The notes under the pieces were generated by a model. That model was given only the letters and a program-made list of their open reading frames with translations. It was not told where the DNA came from and searched no databases. 31,836 nt of DNA from a virus, in IMG/VR virus record IMGVR_UViG_3300008954_000171, positions 1 through 31,836 of that record. One strand, given 5' to 3'. The translations under genes and the position numbers were made by a program. This document shows, piece after piece, positions 6,572-13,924 of the stretch; the first letter of the stretch is position 1; the number at the start of each line of letters is the position of its first letter.

Positions 6572-8299
6572 ATGCAGACTGTTGAAGATGAGCTGACCTA
6601 CGTAGTAGACAGGCAGCAGTGTCCTAAGTGTGCCGATTCGGGCAAGGATAGTTCTGGTGATAACTTAGCTGTATACAATGATGGACATTCACATTGTTTC
6701 GCTTGCTCTCATCACGTTAAAGGAGATGGGACTAAAGTTATTACTAGCCCTAAGAACGAAGTAAGTGGAGAATGGAAGCCCTATCAAGGCAGCTTCTCTG
6801 ACCTATCTTCTAGACAAATTAATGTGAAGACCTGTAGACTGTATGGATATAAGCAGGCTGTTGTAGGAGACCAGAGCTTTGACTTCTGGAACTGCTACAA
6901 TGATGAAGGACAGCTCGTAGCACAAAAACTACGAGGAGAAAACAAGAAGTTTAAGTGGCACGGTAACAGTAGAAACCCACAGCTATTTGGACAACACCTC
7001 TATAAAATAGGTGGACGTAGGTTGATTATCACAGAGGGTGAGATTGATGCCATGACTGTGAGTCAGCTCATGGAAAACAAATGGCCTGTAGTATCCTTAC
7101 CTAATGGTGCAGCCTCTGCTTTGAGGGATATTAAAAACAATCTTACGTTTGTATCTTCTTATAAGGAGGTTGTGTTACTCTTTGATAATGATGCCGCCGG
7201 TAGAGAAGCAGCAGCGGCTGTTGCTGATATTCTACCTCCCGGTAACTGTAAGATTGGTAGGCTTATGCTTAAGGATGCTAACGAGCATCTCCTTGCCGCC
7301 GAGACTAGCTCTTTAATGACCGCTGTGTTCGAGGCTCAGGTATATACACCTGATGAGATTGTACACGTTAGTAATATCATGGCTGATAGCAAGAGCTTCG
7401 ATAGAAAGGTGTGGGCATTCCCTTGGGAAGGCCTAACTAATTTCTGCGTCGGACAAAGAAGCGGAGAGATTACTCTCTGGTCTAGTGGTACAGGCTCTGG
7501 TAAGAGTACCATCATTAGAGAACTTATCTTAGGTCACATTGATGAGGGACGTACTGTAGGTGCTATTATGTTAGAGGAGAGTCCTCAAGAAACCATTGAT
7601 GATTTAATTTCTCTCATGCTTAATAAGCCTGTACGTGCAATCAAGTCTCAGGAGATGTTAAACACCCTGAGGGAAGACATGGGACTACAAGCAGTTCCTC
7701 TTGAGAATCTAGGTACTGTTACTAACGAAGAATATAATGATGCTAAGGCTGAGCTTGGTGAGAAGGGCTTGTATATCTATGACCATGAGGGACATAATGC
7801 TATGCAAAACCTTATGACACGTATGGAATACATGGCTATTAGTTTAGGTGTAGATGTTATTGTTCTTGATCACATCACAGCGGCGGCTACTGCAATGCTT
7901 ATGGTAGAAGAAGGCATGAGTGATGAGAGGCTGCTTATTGATAAGCTGATGAAGGGTATGCGAAGTCTTGTTGCTAGAACAGGTGTTCATATTGATGTCG
8001 TGTCTCAACTTAAGAAGACTGACAAGGCGTATGAAGAGGGATCTAGAATTACTTTACAAGATCTACGTGGCTCTGGCTCTCTCGGTAGTGTTGCAAACAC
8101 AGTGATTGGACTTGAGAGAAACAGACAGATGCCAGATGAGCTGGAAGCCAATACCACTACGGTTCGTATTCTTAAAGATAGACTTACAGGACGAGCTGGT
8201 GTTGCTAGCTACTTATATTATGACCGTAAGCTTTCTAGGCTCAAAGAAATTGATGAACCCTCTTCGGATTCATTCACTGATGTAACCAAAAAGAACTAA
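6572..8299 (+). CDS. DNA primase-helicase (T7 gp4-like)
   Basis: The 575-aa product (T7 gp4 is 566 aa) unwinds DNA and primes lagging-strand synthesis. An N-terminal zinc ribbon has C17, C20, C42 and C45. The TOPRIM primase core has E155 in ITEGEIDAMT and D205/D207 in LLFDNDAAG, at nearly the T7 positions. The RecA-like helicase has Walker A GTGSGKST (Lys311), a Walker B-like VIVLDH, and VVSQLKK. It also has GSGSLGSVANTVIGLERN and a C-terminal KDRLTGRAG finger region. I chose the ATG at 6572 because AAGGAGA lies 6 nt upstream; an in-frame GTG at 6551 precedes that site. Confidence 0.97.
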   Translation: MQTVEDELTYVVDRQQCPKCADSGKDSSGDNLAVYNDGHSHCFACSHHVKGDGTKVITSPKNEVSGEWKPYQGSFSDLSSRQINVKTCRLYGYKQAVVGDQSFDFWNCYNDEGQLVAQKLRGENKKFKWHGNSRNPQLFGQHLYKIGGRRLIITEGEIDAMTVSQLMENKWPVVSLPNGAASALRDIKNNLTFVSSYKEVVLLFDNDAAGREAAAAVADILPPGNCKIGRLMLKDANEHLLAAETSSLMTAVFEAQVYTPDEIVHVSNIMADSKSFDRKVWAFPWEGLTNFCVGQRSGEITLWSSGTGSGKSTIIRELILGHIDEGRTVGAIMLEESPQETIDDLISLMLNKPVRAIKSQEMLNTLREDMGLQAVPLENLGTVTNEEYNDAKAELGEKGLYIYDHEGHNAMQNLMTRMEYMAISLGVDVIVLDHITAAATAMLMVEEGMSDERLLIDKLMKGMRSLVARTGVHIDVVSQLKKTDKAYEEGSRITLQDLRGSGSLGSVANTVIGLERNRQMPDELEANTTTVRILKDRLTGRAGVASYLYYDRKLSRLKEIDEPSSDSFTDVTKKN

Positions 8300-8310
8300 G
8301 GAGAACTAAT

Positions 8311-8601
8311 ATGCCTAGAGTAGGACCAAGATTAGTTAGAATAATACAAGCAATGGATAACTATCCTAGAGGAAGACAACAGGATTCGAGCCTTTGGCTT
8401 ACAGACGATGGACAACATCTTCTTGTATCTTGTGTACATGATGAGGATTTTAATATTGGATTCTTCGAGTCAATGATCTTTCCCTCGAACGAGGATGGAG
8501 ATATTGTTGGAGATACAGTATACGAAAGCTTTAAGTTTGAGACAAACCCAGAAAGTATGTATAGATATTGGGAAACTATTAAGGATATAAACAATGACTG
8601 A
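8311..8601 (+). CDS. Small hypothetical protein between helicase and polymerase
   Basis: The 96-aa product starts at ATG with AAGGAGAA upstream and overlaps the DNA polymerase start by 8 nt. It has a basic N-terminus (MPRVGPRLVR), a predicted beta-rich middle, and an acidic C-terminal half. No motif is recognised. T7-like phages carry small genes (4.x) here, so the position is typical, but no function can be assigned. Confidence 0.7.
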   Translation: MPRVGPRLVRIIQAMDNYPRGRQQDSSLWLTDDGQHLLVSCVHDEDFNIGFFESMIFPSNEDGDIVGDTVYESFKFETNPESMYRYWETIKDINND

Positions 8602-10429
8602 TCGAATCTTAGCATTTGATATTGAAGCTAATGGATTAGCAGAGGTCAATATCGTAGGTCAGGGACAGCCTGATCCTGAGATAAGTAAGATTCATTGTAT
8701 TGTTGCTGTTGATATTAAGACTAAGGAATTGTTTAAGTTTCGTAGTCATCAGGTCAAGGAGGCTTGGGATTTTCTTAGTGAAGCTAAGGTTTTAATCGCA
8801 CACAATGGATTGACTTATGATATCCTTGTACTAAACCGTCTGGTTGGTGCATCCTTTGTTGACTATAAGAAGATGCTTGACAAGACATACGATACTCTTC
8901 TTATGTCAAGGCTTATGTGGCCCGATAGACAGAAGAATCCAGCAGGTGGCTATAGCCTTAAGGCTGTAGGTGACTATGTTGGTGGGCAGCAGAAGGCTGA
9001 TTACTCTGGTGATTGGGAAGCCTTCTCTCAAGAGATGTTAGACTACTGTGTGCAGGATGTCTTAACAACGATAAATATATTTAATTATCTGACAAGAGGA
9101 CTCAAGGATCGTGGAGTTTCATCTAATGTTATTAAGATGGAACATGACTTTGCTAGGATCATTGCGTTACAGACAGAGCGTGGGTGGTGCTTCGATATTG
9201 ACAATGCTGAGAAGGTGTTGTTTCAAATCTTGGAGACCAAGAGAAGCATAGAAGATCAGTTGCGTTCTGTGTTTCCAGATACTGTCAAGCAAATGACTAG
9301 TGTAGAATACTATGTAGATCCTCAGACTAATCTAAAGTATTCAACCAAGAGTGAGGTTAAAGGTAAAGGGAGTGGTGCTATTAGGGCTAGGCTTATTGCT
9401 GGGCCTTATAAAACTAAATCAATACCATTCAATCCCGGCTCGTCTTTACAAATTACCCAGCGTTTCGGGGAGAAGTATGACTGGGTTCCAGACAGGAACA
9501 TTGAGACAGGTAACCCTATCTGTGATGTCAGTGTTCTTGAATCCTTAGACTTTCCTGAAGCGGCTTTACTTCTTAAGTATAGAGAGGCAGATAAGCTTAG
9601 AGGACAGATTGAGGATTGGATTCATCGGTCTGGTATTAGTAGGGATGGAAGAATACATGGTTCTTTGAATACATTAGGTACTGTGACAGGGAGAACATCT
9701 GCTAAGCAACCAAACATCCAACAGGTGTCTGGAGATTCTTTAGCTAGAGACCTGTGGACAGTACCACAAGATTCCTTTATGGTAGGTTGTGACCTGTCTG
9801 GACTAGAGCTTAGGTGCTTAGCACATTATCTCTATCCATTTGATGGGGGTGTATATGCTAACGAGATTCTTTCGGGAGATATACATAAGCTCAATCAAAA
9901 TGCTGCAGGTTTAGAAACTAGAGACCAAGCAAAAACATTTATCTACGCCCTAATCTATGGCGGAGGCAACGCAAAGATTGGTGAGGTTGTAGGAGGGAAC
10001 GATAGACAAGGTGCAAGTCTTAAGTCTAAGTTCTTCAAACGATTGCCTGCACTTAAGAATCTTATTGAGAATACCAAGGGAGAGGCTGGTCTGATGGGTA
10101 ACATTACCCTTATTGACGGAAGGCCTGTACCTTTAAGGTCTGAGCATAAGGCCTTGAGTGTTCTATTACAGGGATGTGGAGCCATTGTGGCAAAGCAATG
10201 GTGCATCGAAGCGCATAAGATCTTAGAGAGAGATGGTGCTTCTGATAACTGTTTTCAGATTGGCTTTATTCATGATGAGATGCAGTGGGAATGCTCAGAT
10301 GATTCCTCTGCAACCTATCTATGCGATGTGTTAGAACAGGCTGCTGTGAATGCTGGAGAATATCTGAACATGAGTATACCAATTGAAGCTGAGGCTACAA
10401 TTGGTCGTAATTGGAGTGAGTGTCACTAA
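8594..10429 (+). CDS. Family A DNA polymerase with 3'-5' exonuclease (T7 gp5-like)
   Basis: The 611-aa product replicates the phage genome. The exonuclease has D9 and E11 in FDIEANG, an HNGLTYD motif and YCVQDV. The polymerase has GTVTGRTSAKQPNIQQ, motif A DLSGLELRCLAHY (D400), the O-helix KTFIYALIYGGG (K447, Y451, Y455, spaced as T7 K522, Y526, Y530), and HDEMQWE (D561). It is about 90 residues shorter than T7 gp5. Nearly all of the missing length (about 79 residues) lies before motif A, about the size of the T7 thioredoxin-binding insertion. It overlaps the preceding gene by 8 nt. Confidence 0.97.
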   Translation: MTDRILAFDIEANGLAEVNIVGQGQPDPEISKIHCIVAVDIKTKELFKFRSHQVKEAWDFLSEAKVLIAHNGLTYDILVLNRLVGASFVDYKKMLDKTYDTLLMSRLMWPDRQKNPAGGYSLKAVGDYVGGQQKADYSGDWEAFSQEMLDYCVQDVLTTINIFNYLTRGLKDRGVSSNVIKMEHDFARIIALQTERGWCFDIDNAEKVLFQILETKRSIEDQLRSVFPDTVKQMTSVEYYVDPQTNLKYSTKSEVKGKGSGAIRARLIAGPYKTKSIPFNPGSSLQITQRFGEKYDWVPDRNIETGNPICDVSVLESLDFPEAALLLKYREADKLRGQIEDWIHRSGISRDGRIHGSLNTLGTVTGRTSAKQPNIQQVSGDSLARDLWTVPQDSFMVGCDLSGLELRCLAHYLYPFDGGVYANEILSGDIHKLNQNAAGLETRDQAKTFIYALIYGGGNAKIGEVVGGNDRQGASLKSKFFKRLPALKNLIENTKGEAGLMGNITLIDGRPVPLRSEHKALSVLLQGCGAIVAKQWCIEAHKILERDGASDNCFQIGFIHDEMQWECSDDSSATYLCDVLEQAAVNAGEYLNMSIPIEAEATIGRNWSECH

Positions 10430-10776
10430 TGAGAATTTATATTGCAGGACCTATGTCTGGTATGCCTAACAATGGTTACGATTCTTTCGATAGAAAAGAA
10501 AAGCAACTTAGAGAGGCTGGTTGGATAGTAATTAATCCAGCTGAGATGGACAGAGAAAATGGCCTAGAAGAAGAAAGAGAATTTAGCCGTGCTGATTATA
10601 TGCAGGCAGCACGAAGAGATCTAATAGCGTTACAAACAGTTGATGCTGTTTATATGCTAGATGGGTTTGAAGATTCCCCCGGTGCTTGTTGGGAATGGGC
10701 ATATGCTAAAGAGCTTGGTTTGTCTGTATTTTATGAGATACCTCTTCCCGTTAAGGGAGGTGGACCATGCAAATAG
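10429..10776 (+). CDS. DUF4406-like / nucleoside deoxyribosyltransferase-fold protein
   Basis: The 115-aa product begins MRIYIAGPMSGMPNNGYDSF, the signature of DUF4406 and related nucleoside 2-deoxyribosyltransferase-fold proteins. Later AVYMLDGFEDSPGACWEWAYAKELG matches the family's acidic/Glu active-site helix region. It probably acts on nucleotides, but the exact reaction is unknown. The ATG overlaps the polymerase stop (TAATG). A GTG three codons upstream is closer to a GGAG and could be used. It overlaps the kinase by 10 nt. With the following gene it forms a nucleotide-metabolism pair behind the polymerase. Confidence 0.78.
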   Translation: MRIYIAGPMSGMPNNGYDSFDRKEKQLREAGWIVINPAEMDRENGLEEEREFSRADYMQAARRDLIALQTVDAVYMLDGFEDSPGACWEWAYAKELGLSVFYEIPLPVKGGGPCK

Positions 10777-11612
10777 TAGCCTTAACAGGGCAAGCTAGGT
10801 CAGGAAAGACTTATGTTGCTCAAGAGCTGGCAAAGATAGCCTTTAACAAAGGGCTCTTGCCCGTCTTCGTAAGCTTTGCTGGTGCTCTAAAGAGAGAAGC
10901 AGCAGAGCTGGGATACGACAAGGATACCTTACCTGATAAGTATAGAACATACTGTCAGGACAGAGGGGCAGAGATGAGAATAGAAGATCCCGACTACTGG
11001 GTGAAGGAAACGGCAAAAGAAATTGTTACTATTGCTCAGGCTGAAAAAGAATCCATTAAGAATAATGACAAACACTGGGAGAGGGTGGTTTTAATTGATG
11101 ATGTAAGATATCTAAATGAGATAGCTCTTATTGCTAAGATGGATGGTGTCTTTATTCATGTATATGCTGGTAGTAGACTACCAGATCCTGAGGGTGAGTG
11201 GAGACAGCATGAAAGTGAAAGCCTCTCAAAGATTATTGATGGGACTAAAGAGGACTTAGATAAAAGAGAGTTTATCTTTTGTTCTAATAGAGAAGAAGAT
11301 GATGATAAGCCAGATTATGATATCTCTGTATTCTGGTTAGATAACGAAACAACAAAAGATAAGTTAAGTACTATTCTTGAAAAGTTTGGACCCTTCTTCT
11401 TAGGTATTCGTTTGGTTGGTGATGTTGTAGGACCGCCTGCTACAGATAGTATTACTATTGACCTACTAAAAGAAAAATACAATAAACTACAAGGCTTTTT
11501 AGATCAAATTCTAGGAGAAATAGATGATGACGAGCAAGGATGGAGACCCGAGGACGATGGATGGAGTCCCGGAAACGGACCTACCGAAGATCCCTACTCT
11601 GACATTGATTGA
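10767..11612 (+). CDS. P-loop kinase, dNMP-kinase-like
   Basis: The 281-aa product has an N-terminal Walker A GQARSGKT (residues 8-15). A later VVLIDDVRYLNEIALI segment is typical of the deoxynucleoside monophosphate kinase family (T4 gp1 type), where an Asp-Val-Arg-x-x-Asn-Glu motif follows. It would phosphorylate dNMPs for DNA synthesis. The C-terminal third (after about residue 190) is unlike the kinase core and ends in an acidic, Pro/Gly-rich tail. That tail is encoded by DNA that also encodes the start of the exonuclease (89-nt overlap). A strong GGGAGGTGG precedes the ATG. Confidence 0.8.
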   Translation: MQIVALTGQARSGKTYVAQELAKIAFNKGLLPVFVSFAGALKREAAELGYDKDTLPDKYRTYCQDRGAEMRIEDPDYWVKETAKEIVTIAQAEKESIKNNDKHWERVVLIDDVRYLNEIALIAKMDGVFIHVYAGSRLPDPEGEWRQHESESLSKIIDGTKEDLDKREFIFCSNREEDDDKPDYDISVFWLDNETTKDKLSTILEKFGPFFLGIRLVGDVVGPPATDSITIDLLKEKYNKLQGFLDQILGEIDDDEQGWRPEDDGWSPGNGPTEDPYSDID

Positions 11613-12366
11613 TGGTGACTGGGTAGCATACACTGCTGCCTACTGGGCTGAGAAGGAAGGGTATGACGCTCTTTTTGATAGGCTCTCATATGATATCAGG
11701 TGTTATACGCCAGCGTCAGCGGACAGTATACTCTGTGTGTTCAGTGACAGTAGGACTAACAACTACAGAAGAGACTCTTGGCCTATTTACAAGATTAATA
11801 GGGATGACAAGGAGGCTCCTCAGTTCCTTAACGACTCCAAGAAATACCTTGAGGATAATTATCCGTCAAGAACAGTGTTGCGGTTAGAAGCAGACGATCT
11901 TATAGGCCTTGCTGTCAGCAAGGGAGTTGCTTCTGCTGTCTCTATTGATAAGGATATGAGGACTATTCCGGGATGGCATTGGAATCCTAATAAAGAGGAT
12001 GATATGACCTACGTTACACAAGCTGATGCTTACAGAAACTTCTGTAAACAGCTTGTTATGGGAGATAGTACTGATAATATCTTCGGTATGGTAGGTAAAG
12101 GTGCAGCACACTTCGAGAAGAACATTGCTATCTTACCCCCAGAGGATTGGATGGATGCCATTATCGAGGGATATGCAGAGTCCTTTAAAAACCCCGGTAA
12201 GAGGTATATTAGTAAGGTAAAGAACATCAGAGAGGATCTCTTATTTGATGACCCTTATGATTACTTCCTGTCTCAGGCTAGATGCTTGAGGATCCTTCAA
12301 TTTGAGGACTATAACAAGGATACTGGGGATATAGATCTCTGGAATCTGGATAAGGTTATGCGATAG
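11524..12366 (+). CDS. 5'-3' exonuclease (T7 gp6-like, FEN/PIN-type)
   Basis: The 280-aa product shows the metal-binding pattern of phage 5' nucleases: LIDGDWVAY near residue 30, LEADDLIG, SIDKDMRTIPG and VMGDSTDNIFG. It would remove RNA primers and degrade host DNA, as T7 gp6 does. AGGAGA lies 5 nt before the ATG pair at 11524/11527, supporting this start despite an 89-nt overlap with the kinase. An internal ATG (MDGVPETD) could give a shorter form without losing the conserved core. A perfect terminator hairpin follows the stop by a few bases. Confidence 0.9.
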   Translation: MMTSKDGDPRTMDGVPETDLPKIPTLTLIDGDWVAYTAAYWAEKEGYDALFDRLSYDIRCYTPASADSILCVFSDSRTNNYRRDSWPIYKINRDDKEAPQFLNDSKKYLEDNYPSRTVLRLEADDLIGLAVSKGVASAVSIDKDMRTIPGWHWNPNKEDDMTYVTQADAYRNFCKQLVMGDSTDNIFGMVGKGAAHFEKNIAILPPEDWMDAIIEGYAESFKNPGKRYISKVKNIREDLLFDDPYDYFLSQARCLRILQFEDYNKDTGDIDLWNLDKVMR

Positions 12367-12372
12367 CCTTAG

Positions 12373-12399
12373 GGTACCCTAGAAATAGGGTACCTTTTT
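12373..12399 (+). terminator. Rho-independent terminator closing the replication genes
   Basis: GGTACCCTA (12373-12381) pairs perfectly with TAGGGTACC (12386-12394) around a GAAA tetraloop, followed by TTTTT. It starts 7 nt after the exonuclease stop. This marks the boundary between the replication and late regions. Confidence 0.93.
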
Positions 12400-12430
12400 A
12401 GCACCAGTTGGGGATTTTAGGCTCTTCTAG

Positions 12431-12451
12431 ACCATAAATGGTAGATGTATA
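12431..12451 (+). promoter_or_regulatory. Second copy of the 21-nt promoter candidate, head of the late region
   Basis: ACCATAAA, then T, then GGTAGATGTATA, matching 1895-1915 at 20 of 21 positions and again followed by AAGCTA-n-TGA. It lies 32 nt after a strong terminator and about 70 nt before the first late gene, where a late promoter is expected. The gap 12400-12519 holds no other convincing feature. The overlapping TATAAT at 12448-12453 could be a host -10 box, but the corresponding -35 position is poor. Confidence 0.55.
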
Positions 12452-12519
12452 ATGTAAAGCTAATGAAGTCACAAGGAACTTACAGTTGATATGAGTTACT
12501 GTAGAAAGAGAGAAGCTAG

Positions 12520-12852
12520 ATGGATATACATAATGATATACACAATGCATCCCACTGTCCTTGCTTGCTTTGCAGAGCTAATCTACAGTGGGCAGATGAC
12601 GAGATCGCAGAGGTAGAATACATAGCCCTTTTAGAAAGTTTTATTGCACCTGTTCTAATTGCTATTTCGTCTGCATCTAAGGAAAGAAACCCCGGATGCA
12701 AGAAAAGCCCTATTGCTTTGATGTGCCTTCTAGGGTGCTTCCTCGCAAAAAGTGCTTCAGTCCTTGATATGCTCAATCATCAAGGACCTAAAGAAACATC
12801 AGATGCTTATATGCTTAAGGCATGGGCAGAATCATTAACAGCAGAGGACTGA
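12520..12852 (+). CDS. Hypothetical protein, first gene of the late region
   Basis: The 110-aa product begins MDIHNDIHN, encoded by an imperfect 12-nt tandem repeat (11 of 12 bases alike). Then comes CPCLLC, a Cys cluster that might bind a metal. Two hydrophobic segments (around FIAPVLIAI and PIALMCLLGCFLA) suggest membrane association or a hydrophobic core. The ribosome site (AGAGAG) is modest. It is not recognised. It is the only gene between the late promoter candidate and a strong terminator, so it may be made at high level relative to genes beyond that terminator. Confidence 0.65.
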   Translation: MDIHNDIHNASHCPCLLCRANLQWADDEIAEVEYIALLESFIAPVLIAISSASKERNPGCKKSPIALMCLLGCFLAKSASVLDMLNHQGPKETSDAYMLKAWAESLTAED

Positions 12853-12883
12853 TGTCCTCGGATTTAAAGTTAGATCTCCTTGG

Positions 12884-12919
12884 CCTGCTTGCCCCTCTTC
12901 GGAGGGGTGGGTGGGTTTT
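12884..12919 (+). terminator. Rho-independent terminator with TTCG loop
   Basis: CCCCTC (12892-12897) pairs with GAGGGG (12902-12907) around TTCG. The stem can be continued outwards through several G-T pairs to CC at 12884-12885 with GG at 12914-12915, and TTTT follows. It lies between the first late gene and the lysis-like cassette. Termination may be incomplete, giving graded expression. Confidence 0.82.
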
Positions 12920-12948
12920 CAAGGGATCTCATTACAAGGAGAAGTACA

Positions 12949-13245
12949 GTGACAAACACTACAACTAAAACAGAAGAATCAGCGACCGAAGAGACTATGC
13001 CGCCAATCGGCATCGCTATTAACACCTTGGGCCAAGCCGCTCAAAACATTCATGAAGCTGCTGGAGCATTACATCCCGGTGATCAGGGTATTATGGTATC
13101 TCTTGCAGCTCAGATTGGTACTGTTGGACAAATGTTTATGCATGCTGTTAAGCAAGCTCAAGAAGCAGAGCAAAAGGCTAACGATGCAGAATTAGAAGAT
13201 GACACTATGGTTTTAGATAAGGAAGTAACGGCTACTGATGCTTGA
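12949..13245 (+). CDS. Small helical hypothetical protein next to the holin-like gene
   Basis: The 98-aa product starts at GTG with AAGGAGAA about 6 nt upstream. The same frame is open further upstream, but that stretch is the terminator and has no ribosome site. The N-terminus is Thr/Glu-rich and disordered. The middle (about residues 18-60) is a moderately hydrophobic, Ala/Gly/Gln-rich region, followed by a helical KQAQEAEQKANDAELEDD segment. It overlaps the holin-like gene by 8 nt. No family is recognised. It could be a structural or lysis accessory protein. Confidence 0.7.
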   Translation: MTNTTTKTEESATEETMPPIGIAINTLGQAAQNIHEAAGALHPGDQGIMVSLAAQIGTVGQMFMHAVKQAQEAEQKANDAELEDDTMVLDKEVTATDA

Positions 13246-13654
13246 TATTCTAGTTACTTTAGGCGGAACATTATTAGGTTTTGTTATGAAGATGATGGCT
13301 AACAAAGCAGAGCGAGATGCTTTGCATTTTGAACAAGCCCTTGCTCTTCATAAGGTATCAGAAGAATCCCACCAAGCTGCTTCTAAGAGGGACGGTAAGG
13401 CTGGAAGATTTGTACGCAGGATTATCGTTATTGCTGTTCTATTCAGCTTAACTGTTGTGCCTGTACTCGCTCCTCTGATGGGTATGCCTGTAATTACCGA
13501 GACTAAAGATAGCTGGGATCTCTTCTTAGTTGACGGATCCAATACTACATTCACCTATCTCTATGGTGTGTTTCTAGTACCAGAAGTTCGTATGGTTCTT
13601 CTATCTATTGTAGGTTTTTATTTTGGAACCTCAGCAGCGAGATCAACTAGATGA
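13238..13654 (+). CDS. Holin-like membrane protein (three-helix)
   Basis: The 138-aa product has a hydrophobic N-terminus (about residues 2-19), then a charged helical segment with Lys/Arg (21-61). A strong membrane helix follows (62-82, RRIIVIAVLFSLTVVPVLAP), and a last one (about 108-131) ends GFYFGTSAARSTR. A terminal aromatic-Gly helix with a basic tail is characteristic of the three-helix holins of gene transfer agents and related phages (Holin_3TM type). I infer an inner-membrane holin controlling lysis timing. It overlaps the lipoprotein gene by ATGA, which fits a lysis cassette. A structural membrane protein is the alternative. Confidence 0.65.
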   Translation: MLDILVTLGGTLLGFVMKMMANKAERDALHFEQALALHKVSEESHQAASKRDGKAGRFVRRIIVIAVLFSLTVVPVLAPLMGMPVITETKDSWDLFLVDGSNTTFTYLYGVFLVPEVRMVLLSIVGFYFGTSAARSTR

Positions 13655-13872
13655 TTAGAATCTTTGGATTATTACTTACTCTTAGTATAACGATAGCTGG
13701 TTGCACAATTCCCTCAACACGGACAGTGATTCAGCGACCCGGACTTTCTTACCCTCAATCTAATACTGAGATTAATCAAGACTACCAGCCCGTTGTGGTT
13801 GGTCTTGTTATCTTCTTCATTCTAGCAGGACTCTTCCTCCTCTGGAAATGGGAGACAGAAGATAACGATTGA
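13651..13872 (+). CDS. Small lipoprotein with C-terminal membrane helix (spanin-like candidate)
   Basis: The 73-aa product has a signal peptide ending in a lipobox (LSITIAGC, Cys18), a short 29-residue soluble part, and a second hydrophobic helix (about 47-65) with an acidic end. An N-terminal lipid anchor plus a C-terminal membrane helix is the topology of a unimolecular spanin, which joins outer and inner membranes at lysis. The soluble part is unusually short to span a periplasm, so it may instead be a small inner-membrane lipoprotein. It directly follows the holin-like gene (ATGA overlap) and precedes a terminator. Confidence 0.6.
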   Translation: MIRIFGLLLTLSITIAGCTIPSTRTVIQRPGLSYPQSNTEINQDYQPVVVGLVIFFILAGLFLLWKWETEDND

Positions 13873-13879
13873 CATCACG

Positions 13880-13913
13880 CCTAGCCCCCCTTCGTTGGGG
13901 GGCTGGGTCTTTT
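13880..13913 (+). terminator. Rho-independent terminator after the lysis-like cassette
   Basis: CCTAGCCCCCC (13880-13890) pairs with GGGGGGCTGGG (13897-13907), including one T-G pair, around TTCGTT. TCTTTT follows. It separates the lysis-like genes from the fibre gene. Confidence 0.92.
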
Positions 13914-13924
13914 GGAGAATACAC

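Noticed and set aside
12493-12511. GAGTTACTGTAGAAAGAGA, about 12 of 17 bases like the T7 promoter core; a weaker look-alike (AAGTAACTATACAG) near 19435
   Set aside because: The RNA polymerase is diverged from T7, the two sites agree poorly with each other, and AGTTACT is common in the coding sequence. The 21-nt repeat is a much stronger promoter candidate.
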